64,000 nt of DNA. Source: Pseudomonas delhiensis. GTDB taxonomy: Bacteria; Pseudomonadota; Gammaproteobacteria; Pseudomonadales; Pseudomonadaceae. The stretch lies in contig NZ_FZPC01000016.1 in NCBI RefSeq assembly GCF_900187975.1, positions 1 through 64,000 on the forward strand, given 5' to 3'. Positions 1 through 13,635 of this stretch are shown piece by piece. The first letter of the stretch is position 1, and every line of letters begins with the position of its first letter. The translations under genes were made by a program, and so were the position numbers. Below the pieces are notes generated by a model that did not search any database, had not been told where the DNA came from, and was given only the letters and a program-made list of their open reading frames with translations.

Positions 1-396
1 CTGCAGGTTAGAAACTGTTACCCATGTGCCTGAACCGATTTGTCACCTATGTGGGTGAGTCGTACCGGCAAGCCTTTTTGGTTACTTTTGTGGCGTTTGA
101 CAAAAGTGACTCGCCCGAGGGGGCGAAACAAGAGATATCCGAACACTCGGAGCGGCGCGCTACGCCGAGCCCAACGCAAAAGTCTCTGGGTTCCCGCGTT
201 CGCGGGAATGACGGGGTTGAGGTTAGGGGTAGGAGGATGGCGCCTGACCGACACATCGCTCAGGACAGCCCCCTCTCCCTTCAGGGCGGGCCGCGTAGGC
301 GAGGGTTGGGGAGAGGGAACGGAGTTGACCTCAAACACCGAAGCCACCGGGACACTCCGTTCGCGAGCAAGCTCGCTCCTACAGGGGGTGAAGCGA
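1..396. repeat. Gene-free left edge with Pseudomonas intergenic repeats
   Basis: I see no credible gene here. Positions 15-55 carry two related words, TGTTACCCATGTG and TGTCACCTATGTG, which resemble the terminal repeats of IS481-type elements, so this may be an IS end or relic. Positions 80-125 hold the widespread pseudomonad word TTTTTGGTTACTTTTG with a partly complementary CAAAAGTGACTCGCC. A TTCCCGCG/CGCGGGAA palindrome lies at 190-208, a CCCTCTCCC/GGGAGAGGG pair at 270-320, and a REP palindrome (CGCGAGCAAGCTCGC) at 359-383. Short open frames exist on both strands but have no recognisable product and lie inside repeats. Confidence 0.6.
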
Positions 397-684
397 TCAG
401 ACCAGCAGTTCCGGCTCGACCATGTCGCATTCGAAACTGATCCGCCCCCCCTTCTCGTCCGCACTGCCACCAGTGATCGGGCCATAGTAGTTGAGGCCGT
501 TGTCCAGGCTCACACAGACGTGAGTCGGCTCGTCCGGCGCATCCAACTGCCCCTGGAACACCAGCTCCATCACCCCCGGCTCCAGGGTACGCAGCTCGAC
601 GGCAATGGCCGGGTTGTCCACGGCCTCGGCTTCGCGCCCCCGGTGCTCGGCGCTGACGGTGACGGTGGCGGTGAAGTGCGGCAT
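397..684 (-). CDS. Hypothetical acidic protein (95 aa)
   Basis: I do not recognise this family. The chosen start, MPHFTATV, has a GGAG ribosome site about eight bases upstream; an in-frame ATG 66 bases further upstream lacks one and would add a proline/alanine-rich extension. The product is small, acidic and predicted soluble. It has alternating beta-like segments (TATVTVSAE, MELVFQGQL, RISFECDMV) and one cysteine near the end. There is no signal peptide, membrane segment or catalytic motif. It lies downstream of, and in the same direction as, the GNAT gene, separated by about 70 bases, so the two may be co-transcribed. Function unknown. Confidence 0.6.
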   Translation of the reverse strand: MPHFTATVTVSAEHRGREAEAVDNPAIAVELRTLEPGVMELVFQGQLDAPDEPTHVCVSLDNGLNYYGPITGGSADEKGGRISFECDMVEPELLV

Positions 685-753
685 GGGGGGCTCCAGGGCT
701 CGGGGAATGAATACGGGCGCCAATCTGCCCGGCGCGGCGGCGCCTGGCAAGGG

Positions 754-1206
754 TCAGCCGACGTGAAAGCGAAAGCGCAGGTGCGGCCAGGCGTCGGGGT
801 CGTCCACCGGCAGCGGCACGGTGCCGCGCGGCACCACCCGCAGCCAGAATGCCAGGGCGTCGCGGTTGCCGGTCAGCACGTTGAGCTGCCAGTCGCCGGG
901 CTGGCGGGCGAACAACGCCCGGGCCGCGGCACGGCCCACGCCCCGGCGGCGGAACGCCTGGCCGACGTAGAACTCGGCCAGCTCGTGCAGGCCCGGCCGC
1001 TCCAGGGCGCGCACCAGGGCGAAGCCGGCGACCTGGCCGTCGACGCGGATCAGGTAGGGCCGGCGACCGGGCTCCACCCAGTACAGCGCCAGGTAGGGGT
1101 ACAGGTCCGACTCGACGCCGAGCTCGCGCAGGTAGCCCGGCAGCATGGCCGCCAGCAGCGGCTCCTCGTCCATGCCGGCGACCTGCACTTCGACTTGCGG
1201 GTTCAC
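754..1206 (-). CDS. GNAT-family N-acetyltransferase
   Basis: This is a single-domain GNAT protein of 150 residues that should transfer an acetyl group from acetyl-CoA to an unknown amine or peptide substrate in the cytoplasm. The acetyl-CoA pyrophosphate loop is visible as FRRRGVGRAAARALF at about residues 84-98, after the beta4 strand LHELAEFYVG; a C-terminal GNRDALAFW segment matches the usual alpha4/beta6 region. The GTG start is chosen because GGGGAGG lies five bases upstream; an in-frame ATG 27 bases further upstream has no ribosome site. It runs in the same direction as the cyclase gene upstream and the hypothetical gene downstream. The substrate cannot be told from sequence. Confidence 0.8.
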   Translation of the reverse strand: MNPQVEVQVAGMDEEPLLAAMLPGYLRELGVESDLYPYLALYWVEPGRRPYLIRVDGQVAGFALVRALERPGLHELAEFYVGQAFRRRGVGRAAARALFARQPGDWQLNVLTGNRDALAFWLRVVPRGTVPLPVDDPDAWPHLRFRFHVG

Positions 1207-1276
1207 GGTGGCCTCCCCTGGGCAGTGGTCCATGCACCATAGCCCATCGGGCCGTCATCCGGCCCGCCGTGGCCCC

Positions 1277-2974
1277 CTAGAGGTACTCGATGCGGTTGCG
1301 CCCGGCCTGCTTGGCGCGGTACAGCGCCAGGTCGCTGCGCGACAGCACCGCCTCGGCCGTGGCGTCGCCGGCGAGCATGTCGGCGACGCCGATGCTCAGC
1401 GTCAGCGGGATGCGCTCGCCGGCGTGCACCAGCGGGGTCTGCGCCAGGTGCTCCTGCAGGCGCTGGGCGAAGGCCACCGCGTTCTCGCGGCTGGCGTCGC
1501 TGAGCAGCACGGCGAATTCCTCGCCGCCCATGCGCCCGACGCTGTCGCTGCGCCGCACGAGGCCGGCGAGGATGTCGGCGAAGTGGCGCAGGGCCAGGTC
1601 GCCCACCGCGTGGCCCCAGCGGTCGTTGATGGCCTTGAAGTGGTCCAGGTCGCACATCAGCACCGCGGCGCTGCGTTCGCCGCCGCGCTGCACGCGGCCC
1701 AGCTCGGCCTGCAGCTGGTGCATGAAGCAGCGCCGATTGGGCAACTGGGTGAGGAAGTCGGTGGTGGCCAGCACCTGCAGCTCGGCCTCGATGCGCTTGC
1801 GCTCGGTGATGTCGGTGATGAAGCCGTGCCAGAGCACGCTGCCGTCGGCCTGCAGGCGCGGGTGGGCATGGCCCTGGCGCCAGCGCACGCCCTGCCCCGG
1901 CAACTGCACCCGGTACTCCATCTCCCAGGGCACCAGGGTCCGCGCCGAGACCTCCAGGGCGGCCAGGTAGCGCGGCAGGTCCTCGGCATGGATGATCCCG
2001 CGGATGCGCTCGACGGGGCCGTCGGCCAGGTCCTCCGGGGCCATGCCGTAGATTTCCCGGCAGCCGGCGCTGACGTAGGGGAAGCGCGCCGAGCCATCGG
2101 GCAGGCGGCGGAACTGGAAGACCATGCCGGGAATCTCGTTGGTCAGGTTGGTGAGCAGCTCCAGGTTCTGCCGCAGGCGCTCGGCCAGCACGCGCTGGGC
2201 GGTGATGTCGGTGGTGGTGCCGAGCATGCGCAGCGGCCGCCCCTGGTCGTCGCGCTCGACCACCTTGCCGCGGCTGCACACCCACATGTAGCTGCCGTCC
2301 TTGCGGCGCAGGCGGTGCTCCACCTCGTAGGCATGGGTCCGCCCGGCGAAGTGCGCCTCCAGGGTCGCCCTGACGTAGGCCAGGTCGTCGGGGTGCACCC
2401 GCGTGTAGCTTTCCTCGATGCGCTCGCCGATCTCCTCCTCGGCGTAGCCGAGCAGGGCTTTCCAGCCGCGGGAATAGTGGATGGTGCCGCTGGGCACGTG
2501 GCGGTCCCAGATGCCGGTGCCGCTGCCCTCCACCGCCAGCGCCAGGCGCCGCTCGGTGGCGCGGGTGCGCTCGGCGCCGCGCTCCAGCTCCAGCAGCGCG
2601 GCGGCCATGCCGGCGTACTCGGCCAGGGCCTCGCCCTGCCTGGCGTCCAGTTCACGCGGGCGCTCGCCCAGCAGCCAGAGCTGCCCCAGCAACTGGCCGT
2701 CGGCCGCGCGCACCGGGCAGATGCGCAGGAACGCCCAGCGCGCGGCCAACCCCGCGACGCCGCCGTCGAAGGGCCCGCCCAGGCATTCGAGCCAGGCCCT
2801 GTCCTCCGCGCCCAGGCCCAGGCAGGCGCACAGCCGCCAGGCGCCGCCGCCGTCGCAGGTCAGCGCCGCCGCGTCCAGGGCCAGGTGCCCCAGCGCCAGG
2901 CGCAGCAGCCCGGCATGATGTCGCTCGCCCACACTCTCCATCGCGCACCCAGTACTCACGGACTGCATCTGCAC
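1277..2974 (-). CDS. PAS-PAS-GGDEF diguanylate cyclase
   Basis: This cytoplasmic protein of 565 residues is predicted to make cyclic di-GMP from two GTP. Residues 20-140 look like a degenerate GAF-type sensor. Two PAS domains follow (about 150-265, with the PAC signature RRKDGSYMW, and about 275-395), then a GGDEF domain from about 400. The active-site loop reads GGEEF (483-487), and the inhibitory-site RxxD (RRSD) lies five residues before it, so product inhibition should work. There is no EAL domain or membrane segment. The start is uncertain: no strong ribosome site precedes the first ATG, and an ATG 33 bases downstream is an alternative. It is divergent from the next response-regulator gene, with about 240 bases between them. 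Confidence 0.9.
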   Translation of the reverse strand: MQMQSVSTGCAMESVGERHHAGLLRLALGHLALDAAALTCDGGGAWRLCACLGLGAEDRAWLECLGGPFDGGVAGLAARWAFLRICPVRAADGQLLGQLWLLGERPRELDARQGEALAEYAGMAAALLELERGAERTRATERRLALAVEGSGTGIWDRHVPSGTIHYSRGWKALLGYAEEEIGERIEESYTRVHPDDLAYVRATLEAHFAGRTHAYEVEHRLRRKDGSYMWVCSRGKVVERDDQGRPLRMLGTTTDITAQRVLAERLRQNLELLTNLTNEIPGMVFQFRRLPDGSARFPYVSAGCREIYGMAPEDLADGPVERIRGIIHAEDLPRYLAALEVSARTLVPWEMEYRVQLPGQGVRWRQGHAHPRLQADGSVLWHGFITDITERKRIEAELQVLATTDFLTQLPNRRCFMHQLQAELGRVQRGGERSAAVLMCDLDHFKAINDRWGHAVGDLALRHFADILAGLVRRSDSVGRMGGEEFAVLLSDASRENAVAFAQRLQEHLAQTPLVHAGERIPLTLSIGVADMLAGDATAEAVLSRSDLALYRAKQAGRNRIEYL

Positions 2975-3216
2975 ACTGCTCGCTCAGGCATCCACGGATG
3001 CCGCCAGGAAAGTCGGCCATTGCCCTGAGTCTATCCATAATGGCGTTCTGACGTCATGGCTACCCATCGGCTGGCAGGCACAGCTTATCGCCCGCCGGCC
3101 ACGGAGCGTCCCCGACAAGGAATATCAATTTGACATCATGCAGGGGTGGGCCCTCATGATCTAGGCTAGCCTCATGCCAGAATTCTCCTACAGAAGTTTT
3201 CCGCTGGAGCAAGGGA

Positions 3217-4908
3217 ATGCCGGAAGATCCGCGTAACTTCGACTCGGTCATCCTGATCGTCGACGACCAGGTCAGCGACATACAGCTGCTGGGCGAGGCG
3301 GCCAGGGGGCTGGGCGTGACGCACTTCGCCGCCGACGGCCGCCAGGCCCTCGAGCTGGCCCGGCGCATCCGCCCGGACGTGGTCCTGCTGGACATCGAGA
3401 TGCCCGGCATGGACGGCTTCGAGGTGTGCCAGGCGCTGATGGCCGACGCCAAGCTCAGCGACGCCGCGGTGATCTTCGTCACCGCCTACGACCAGGTGGC
3501 CCACGAACTGCGCGCCCTGCAGATGGGCGGCGTGGACTTCATCACCAAGCCGATGAACCTGCCGGTGGCCCGCGCGCGCATCCGCACCCACGCGCGCCTG
3601 CGGCACATGGCGAAGATCCTCGCCAACCAGGACCCGCTGACCAACCTGCCCAACCGCGCCCTGCTCGGCGACCGCATGGCCCAGGCCATCGAGGGCGCGC
3701 GCTGCAACCAGCAGCGCGTCGGCCTGCTGTTGCTGGACCTGGACAACTTCAAGGCGATCAACGACGCCGAGGGCCACTCCCTGGGCGACGCCATCCTGCA
3801 GGAGACCGCGCTGCGCCTCAGCCGGCACTGCCGGGCCATGGACACCGTGTGCCGGCCCGGCGGCGACGAGTTCGCCGTGCTGCTGCCGGAGGTGCACAGC
3901 CTGGAGGCCATCGGCGATTTCGCCGCGCGGGTGCAGGCGGCCCTCGGCGAGCCCTACGTCATCCGCGGCACCAGCTACCACCTCACCGCCAGCATCGGCA
4001 TCAGCCTCTACCCCGACGACAGCGACGGCGCCGAGGACCTCTACCGCCACGCCGACGCCGCCATGTACCAGGCCAAGGCCGCCGGGCGCAACGGATACAG
4101 CTTCTTCTCGGCGGACATCGAGAGCCGCATGCGCGCCCGCCACCTGCTCGAGCGGCACATGCGCCTGGCCCTGGAGATGGGCGTGTTCGAGGTGTTCTAC
4201 CAGGCCAAGGTGCACGCCGCCACGCGCGCCATCGTCGGCGTCGAGGCGCTGATCCGCTGGCGCGACGGCGAGGGCCGCCTGGTGCCGCCGGCGGAGTTCA
4301 TCCCCCTGGCCGAGGAAACCGGGCTGATCGTGCCCATCGGCCAGCAGATCCTCCTGCGCGCCTGCCAGGACGCGCGCGCCTGGAACGACGCCGGCCACCC
4401 GCTGACGGTCAGCGTGAACATCTCGGCGGTGCAGTTCCGCAACGAGAACTTCGTCGGCCAGGTGGCCGAGATCCTCGCCCAGACGCGCATGCAGCCGGGC
4501 AACCTGGAGCTGGAGATCACCGAGGGCGTGCTGGCCAGCGACCGCTACGCCTCGCGCCAGACACTGGCGGCGCTGCGCGACCTGGGGGTGCGCATCGCCA
4601 TCGACGACTTCGGCACCGGCTACTCCAGCCTGGCCTACCTCAAGCGCTTCCCGGTGAACGTCCTGAAGATCGACCAGAGCTTCGTCCGCGACATGCTCCA
4701 GGACCGCAGCGACTCGGCGATCATCGAGGCCATCATCAAGCTCGCCCAGGCCCTGGACCTGGAGCTGGTGGCAGAAGGGGTGGAATGCCCGAACCAGGAG
4801 AGCGCGCTGGTGGCGCTGGGCTGCCCGGTGATGCAGGGCTACCTCTACTGCCGCCCGGTGCCCCGCGACGACATGAGCCGCCTGCTGGCCGACGGCCTGC
4901 AGCCATGA
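3217..4908 (+). CDS. Response regulator with GGDEF and EAL domains
   Basis: This 563-residue output protein couples a phosphorelay to cyclic di-GMP turnover. The receiver domain (residues 10-125) has the acidic pair DD in IVDDQ, the phosphoacceptor Asp59 in LLDIEMPG and the conserved Lys in TKP. The GGDEF domain keeps an intact loop (215-219) and an upstream RxxD (RAMD). The EAL domain begins near 310 and keeps EAL (343-345), the loop DDFGTGYSS and the KIDQSFV segment, so both cyclase and phosphodiesterase activity are possible. The hybrid kinase gene follows after only 31 bases on the same strand, and its HPt domain is the obvious phosphate donor (inference). The start MPEDPRN lies in the gap divergent from the PAS-GGDEF gene. 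Confidence 0.93.
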   Translation: MPEDPRNFDSVILIVDDQVSDIQLLGEAARGLGVTHFAADGRQALELARRIRPDVVLLDIEMPGMDGFEVCQALMADAKLSDAAVIFVTAYDQVAHELRALQMGGVDFITKPMNLPVARARIRTHARLRHMAKILANQDPLTNLPNRALLGDRMAQAIEGARCNQQRVGLLLLDLDNFKAINDAEGHSLGDAILQETALRLSRHCRAMDTVCRPGGDEFAVLLPEVHSLEAIGDFAARVQAALGEPYVIRGTSYHLTASIGISLYPDDSDGAEDLYRHADAAMYQAKAAGRNGYSFFSADIESRMRARHLLERHMRLALEMGVFEVFYQAKVHAATRAIVGVEALIRWRDGEGRLVPPAEFIPLAEETGLIVPIGQQILLRACQDARAWNDAGHPLTVSVNISAVQFRNENFVGQVAEILAQTRMQPGNLELEITEGVLASDRYASRQTLAALRDLGVRIAIDDFGTGYSSLAYLKRFPVNVLKIDQSFVRDMLQDRSDSAIIEAIIKLAQALDLELVAEGVECPNQESALVALGCPVMQGYLYCRPVPRDDMSRLLADGLQP

Positions 4909-4939
4909 CCACAGGCACGAGCGCAACGGGAAGGATCGG

Positions 4940-9421
<4,482 letters not shown>

Positions 9422-9547
9422 GCCGCACGGCAGCCCACGCGCACGCCCGCTCAAGTCGCTGCACGGGCTGCCGACACATTCCTGCGACAACTTGTCGGGC
9501 GTGGCCCTGCGTGCGACATACCGATGGAACGGCCACAGGCGGGAACC

Positions 9548-10717
9548 ATGAGCCTACCCGAGTACCCCGCGGCCAGCGGCGAACGGCAGATCCCCGCGCA
9601 CCTGCGGCCGGCCCTGCGCGCCTACGTGCTGCAGCACTACCGCGGTTTCCTGCTGGCGATCAACTTCATCGCCATGGCGGCCTACGACGCCTACGTCTTC
9701 GCCGACGCCGCGCTGATCCCGGACATGGCGCTGCAGTCGCTGCTGGTGCGCGGCCTGCTCAGCCTGGTCGGCCTGCTGAACATCTACCTGGTGTTCCGCC
9801 ACAGCCGCAGCGTGCTGCTGATGGACCTGCTGATGCCGCTGCACGACATCGTCTCGGCCATCGCCTGGTTCGAACTGCTCAAGCGCAGCGCCTCGCCGGA
9901 CGTGCCCACCTTCCTCTACGCCTCGGTGGTGTTCATCGTGCTCGCCAACCTGGGCGTGCGCTATTCCTTCGCCGGCATCCTCGCCTGCTCCCTGGCGATC
10001 TCGGCGGTGATCCTCGGCAACGTGGCGCTGATCCACGCCGGCGAGCCCAAGGCGGTGCTGGTGTTCACCCTGGTCTACCTGCCGGTGCTGGTGTTCAGCC
10101 TGTTCATCAGCTGGACCAACATCCATGGCGTGCGCCGGGCCTTCCTCGCCGACCTGGAAGGCCAGCGCCAGCGCGCCGAGCTGGCCGAGCTGAACCAGCG
10201 CCTGCAGGAGCTGGCCGCCACCGACGCCCTCACCGGCATCGGCAACCGCCGCGCCTTCGACCTGCGCCTGGAGCAGAGCTGGCGGCAGATGCGCAGCCAC
10301 GGCCGGCCCTTCGCCCTGCTGCTGGCCGACATCGACTACTTCAAGCCCTACAACGACCACTACGGCCACCCGGCCGGCGACCGCTGCCTGTGCGAGGTGG
10401 CCACCTGCATGGCCGAGGCCCTGCGCAGCGGCCAGGCGCAGCTGTTCCGCTACGGCGGCGAGGAATTCGTCATCCTCCTCCAGGTGGCCAGCCCGCAGGA
10501 ACTGCGCCAGGTCGCCGAACGCCTGCGCGAGCGGGTGGCGGAACTGGACATCGAGCACCTGCACCGCCCCGACCGCCTCTGCCGCCTGACCATCAGCCTG
10601 GGCGGCGGGCTGTCCGACGGCGCCGCCGGGCCGGACGAACTGCTAGCCCGCTGCGACCGCCTGCTCTACCAGGCCAAGCAGCAGGGCCGCGACCGGGTGT
10701 GCCTGGCCGAGGGCTGA
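9548..10717 (+). CDS. Membrane-bound GGDEF diguanylate cyclase
   Basis: This protein of 389 residues has about six hydrophobic helices in its N-terminal half (roughly 35-200), a short coiled linker (EGQRQRAELAELNQRLQEL) and a C-terminal GGDEF domain with loop GGEEF at 303-307. The inhibitory RxxD is absent: the position reads RSGQ, so feedback inhibition may be lost. It is predicted to make cyclic di-GMP at the inner membrane. The start MSLPEYP is chosen because CGGGAACC precedes it; an in-frame ATG 24 bases upstream is possible. It lies 126 bases downstream of the hybrid kinase on the same strand and completes a four-gene c-di-GMP block. The input signal of the membrane part is unknown. Confidence 0.9.
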   Translation: MSLPEYPAASGERQIPAHLRPALRAYVLQHYRGFLLAINFIAMAAYDAYVFADAALIPDMALQSLLVRGLLSLVGLLNIYLVFRHSRSVLLMDLLMPLHDIVSAIAWFELLKRSASPDVPTFLYASVVFIVLANLGVRYSFAGILACSLAISAVILGNVALIHAGEPKAVLVFTLVYLPVLVFSLFISWTNIHGVRRAFLADLEGQRQRAELAELNQRLQELAATDALTGIGNRRAFDLRLEQSWRQMRSHGRPFALLLADIDYFKPYNDHYGHPAGDRCLCEVATCMAEALRSGQAQLFRYGGEEFVILLQVASPQELRQVAERLRERVAELDIEHLHRPDRLCRLTISLGGGLSDGAAGPDELLARCDRLLYQAKQQGRDRVCLAEG

Positions 10718-11100
10718 CGCGCAGGGGAAACCCTGGCCAGGATAATCAGTAAGAACAGGCTCAAGCCGAACTTTCCAGGGTTCCAATCCGGGGAACTCCG
10801 ACCAGAGTAAATCCCTGATGAAGTATGCCGCTGCGCAAAGCAGAGGCATTGATCAGCGGCTGAAAGCCGGCAGCGCAACAACTTGCCACATCCCCTATTG
10901 CCCGAAATAAATGGTCAACACTTCGCCCAGCCGGAAAGCAGCTATTTCCGGCATCCCCGATATTCCTACAGGAATTGCGGATTGGCGGCCGGCCGAGTCC
11001 ATGGTTGCCTGCATCAGGAACGCATTGGATGCAGGCAAAGGAAGGGTTGTCGAGTCGCAGCGCCAAGTTCCATACATCAGTTCAACAAGAGATATAGACC
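10718..11100. other. Gene-poor, lower-GC stretch upstream of the MATE gene
   Basis: I find no convincing gene in these 383 bases. Base composition falls visibly towards AT compared with the genes on the left, marking the start of a compositionally distinct insert that continues to about 12,620. Short frames on both strands show no recognisable motif and no ribosome site. GCAACCATGGACTC-like and TTGGATGCAGG words may be relics of decayed genes. The stretch must hold the promoter of the MATE gene, but no clear -35/-10 pair stands out. Confidence 0.5.
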
Positions 11101-12483
11101 TTGACGCATGCACGCCCCTTCGACCAGACCAGAAAACTGCTCAACCTTGCCATTCCGATCGGGGTGATCGAAGTGGTAGGCCATTTCCTGGTCCTGACCG
11201 ATCTGATTGTCGTCGGCAGACTCGGTGCACTGGAATTTGCGGCGGTCGGACTGGCGATCACGTTCTTCTGGGTATTCGTGGTCGTCGGGATTTCCGTCAT
11301 TTCGGTGGTGGGCGTCCTGGTCGCGGAAAAATGCGCCGGCTCGGTGCAGGAGAATGAAGTCGGTCGTTACGGCGCACAGGGTTTCTGGGTGTGCATCATG
11401 ATGATCGTGCTCATCGCGCCGGTAATAGGGTTCATGTCGAATCTCCTGGCCTTGACCGGCTTGCAACGCGAGTTACTGCCGATCATCGAAGCCTATACCC
11501 ACGCCATAGTCTGGGCACTGCCGCCAGCACTTCTGTTCGCCTGGCTGAGAAGCCTCCTGATCGGCCTCGAAGTTTCGGCCCCCATAACCGGGATTGCACT
11601 CATGGCTGTGCCGGCCAACCTGGCGCTCAGCATCATTTTCGTCTTCGGTTTTGGTCCATTGCCCAGGCATGGCGTTGCAGGTGCCGGGTACGCGACCGCC
11701 CTTGTGAACCTCGCGATGTTTGTAGCGCTGGCAGTCTACGTCTACCGGTGGATGCCGGGCATCCATGCCGCCCTGATGGCCAATATCCTCAAGATGGAAC
11801 GCAGAATTCTCGTACATATCCTGCGCGTGGGTGGCGGCCAGGGTGTGATTGCCCTGCTTGAGAACGGCATGTTTGCCGTCGTCGCCATTCTGGTGGGGTC
11901 ATTGTCCGTGGAGGCCCTGGCCGCTCACAACATGGTGTACGCGGTGCTGGAGCTGGGCATTCTCGTCGTGCTCGGGTTTGGCGAAGGCACGATGATCCGC
12001 GTTGCAAAAAACATAGGGCTCAAGAACTACTCAATCGCTTACAGAGTCTGTGGAATCGCCCTTGCCTTCAGTTTTGTAATTGCAGCGTTCATCTCAAGCG
12101 GCCTGATCTTTTCGCCGGACCTGGTTTCCGCCATCTTTCTATCGGAAGATGGCAACGTCAATGCGGATGACGTAGATATCGTACTCGGCACTTTCGTTGT
12201 CGCCGCCAGTCTGTCGTTGTTTTTCGATGCGGCTCAAACAGTCCTTTACCATGCCGTACGTGCAACTCGCGATGAATATATCCCTGTTCTGATCGCATTC
12301 TTCGGATACTGGATCGTGGGGCTCGGATGTGGATACCTCTTCGGCTTCACGTTGGATCTCGGGATAGCCGGAATCTGGATAGGGCTGGCCATCGGGCTCT
12401 GCGCAATTACCGTGCTGATGGGATTACGCCTGCGCTACCGCTTCCGATATCTGCAGAACAACGCGTCCGGTCCACTGTATTGA
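11101..12483 (+). CDS. MATE-family efflux transporter
   Basis: This 460-residue inner-membrane protein has about twelve hydrophobic helices in two related bundles, as in MATE (multidrug and toxin extrusion) antiporters, which export cationic or aromatic compounds against Na+ or H+. The N-terminal part reads LAIPIGVIEVVGHFLVLTD followed by IVVGRLG, typical of the family's first two helices, and HGVAGAGYATA in the middle matches the conserved end of the first bundle. The TTG start is chosen because AAGAGA lies about eight bases upstream and the nearest ATG is out of frame. Codon use is clearly less GC-rich than in the neighbours, and no operon partner is present, which suggests horizontal acquisition. 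The substrate is unknown. A hairpin (AAGGCTGT/ACAGCCTT, 12603-12622) follows without a clear T run. Confidence 0.85.
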   Translation: MTHARPFDQTRKLLNLAIPIGVIEVVGHFLVLTDLIVVGRLGALEFAAVGLAITFFWVFVVVGISVISVVGVLVAEKCAGSVQENEVGRYGAQGFWVCIMMIVLIAPVIGFMSNLLALTGLQRELLPIIEAYTHAIVWALPPALLFAWLRSLLIGLEVSAPITGIALMAVPANLALSIIFVFGFGPLPRHGVAGAGYATALVNLAMFVALAVYVYRWMPGIHAALMANILKMERRILVHILRVGGGQGVIALLENGMFAVVAILVGSLSVEALAAHNMVYAVLELGILVVLGFGEGTMIRVAKNIGLKNYSIAYRVCGIALAFSFVIAAFISSGLIFSPDLVSAIFLSEDGNVNADDVDIVLGTFVVAASLSLFFDAAQTVLYHAVRATRDEYIPVLIAFFGYWIVGLGCGYLFGFTLDLGIAGIWIGLAIGLCAITVLMGLRLRYRFRYLQNNASGPLY

Positions 12484-12720
12484 ATACCGGGTTACCGGAT
12501 GGACAATTCAACAACGCGAATTCCCATGCCGATAGAGCACACTTATCGGCTGGTAATCAAAAGCGATTTGACGCTCTTCGAGTGGCTCTCTAGCCTCGGC
12601 GCAAGGCTGTAGCCACAGCCTTGGAAACGAACTTCCGACGCTTCCAGAGATGCCCCGGCAGACGAGCCGCCCCCCATGGCGGGGCGCTTCGTCGCCCCTC
12701 CCCCTGTCCACGGACGCAGC

Positions 12721-13620
12721 ATGATCGTTCACCCCCACCCCAACATGTTCAGCGTGCTGTTCACGCTCAAGGGGTCCATTGCCAGGCGCATCGCCTGGCG
12801 CAGCCTGATGGTCACCCTGCTGGCGGCGCTGATCGTGCTGGTCGAGACCCGTCACCCGGCGTTCTTCGCGCGGGTCAACGCCACGCCCTTCACCCTGCTG
12901 GGGCTGTCGCTGTCGATCTTCATGAGCTTCCGCAACAACGCCTGCTACGACCGCTGGTGGGAGGGCCGCAAGGCCTGGGGCAAGGTGGTCGTAGAGATGC
13001 GCTCGTTCATCCGCGAGAGCGTCGCCATCGGCGACCAGGCGCTGCGCGAGAAGCTGCTGCGCGCGCTCTGCGGCTATGCCCACGCGCTCAACGCGCGGCT
13101 GCGGGGCGAGGACGAACTGCAGGCGGCGCGGCCGTGGCTGGCGGCCGATGCGCCGGTGGCACTGCACAACGTCAGCGACGGCATTCTCCAGCAGGTCGGC
13201 GGGGCCTGCTCGGCGCAGGCCCGCTGCAACGCCCTCGGCGAGTGGCGCTACGTCACCCTGGAACAGCGCCTGGTGGGGCTCAGCGAGGCGCAGGCGGTGT
13301 GCGAGCGGATCAAGGGCACGCCGCTGCCCTTCCCCTACACCCTGCTGCTGCACCGCACCATCTACATCTTCTGCATCCTGCTGCCCTTCGCCATGGCCGA
13401 GCCGCTGGGCTGGATGGCGCCGCTGTTCACCACCATCGTCAGCTACACCTTCTTCGGCCTGGACGCCATCAGCAACGAGCTGGAAGACCCCTTCGGCCGC
13501 GACGAGAACGACCTGCCCACCGACGCCATGGTCCGCGTCATCGAGCGCGACATCCTCGGCGCCCTGGGCGAGCGCTCGCTGCCGCCGCCGCTGGCGCCGG
13601 TGGACTGCATCCTCAGCTGA
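12721..13620 (+). CDS. Bestrophin-family anion channel-like protein
   Basis: This inner-membrane protein of about 299 residues belongs to the bestrophin/UPF0187 family (YneE type), whose members form pentameric chloride or cation channels. Hydrophobic helices lie at about 27-45, 55-70, 215-232 and 240-255. The family signature NNACYDRWWEGRKAWG follows the second helix, and the C-terminal block DPFGRDENDLPTD near residue 260 corresponds to the conserved Ca2+-clasp/loop region of the family. The start MIVHPHP is chosen over an ATG 45 bases upstream, which would give a proline-rich leader inside a GC hairpin. It is convergent with moaB, 15 bases away. The physiological ion is not known. Confidence 0.88.
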   Translation: MIVHPHPNMFSVLFTLKGSIARRIAWRSLMVTLLAALIVLVETRHPAFFARVNATPFTLLGLSLSIFMSFRNNACYDRWWEGRKAWGKVVVEMRSFIRESVAIGDQALREKLLRALCGYAHALNARLRGEDELQAARPWLAADAPVALHNVSDGILQQVGGACSAQARCNALGEWRYVTLEQRLVGLSEAQAVCERIKGTPLPFPYTLLLHRTIYIFCILLPFAMAEPLGWMAPLFTTIVSYTFFGLDAISNELEDPFGRDENDLPTDAMVRVIERDILGALGERSLPPPLAPVDCILS

Positions 13621-13635
13621 AGGGCGAGGCGCGGT

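Noticed and set aside
15..55. An intact insertion sequence at the left edge
   Set aside because: Only terminal-repeat-like words are seen; no transposase frame is present in the window.
10895..11113. Small minus-strand frame upstream of the MATE gene (72 codons)
   Set aside because: No ribosome site, no recognisable motif, and it overlaps the MATE start region.
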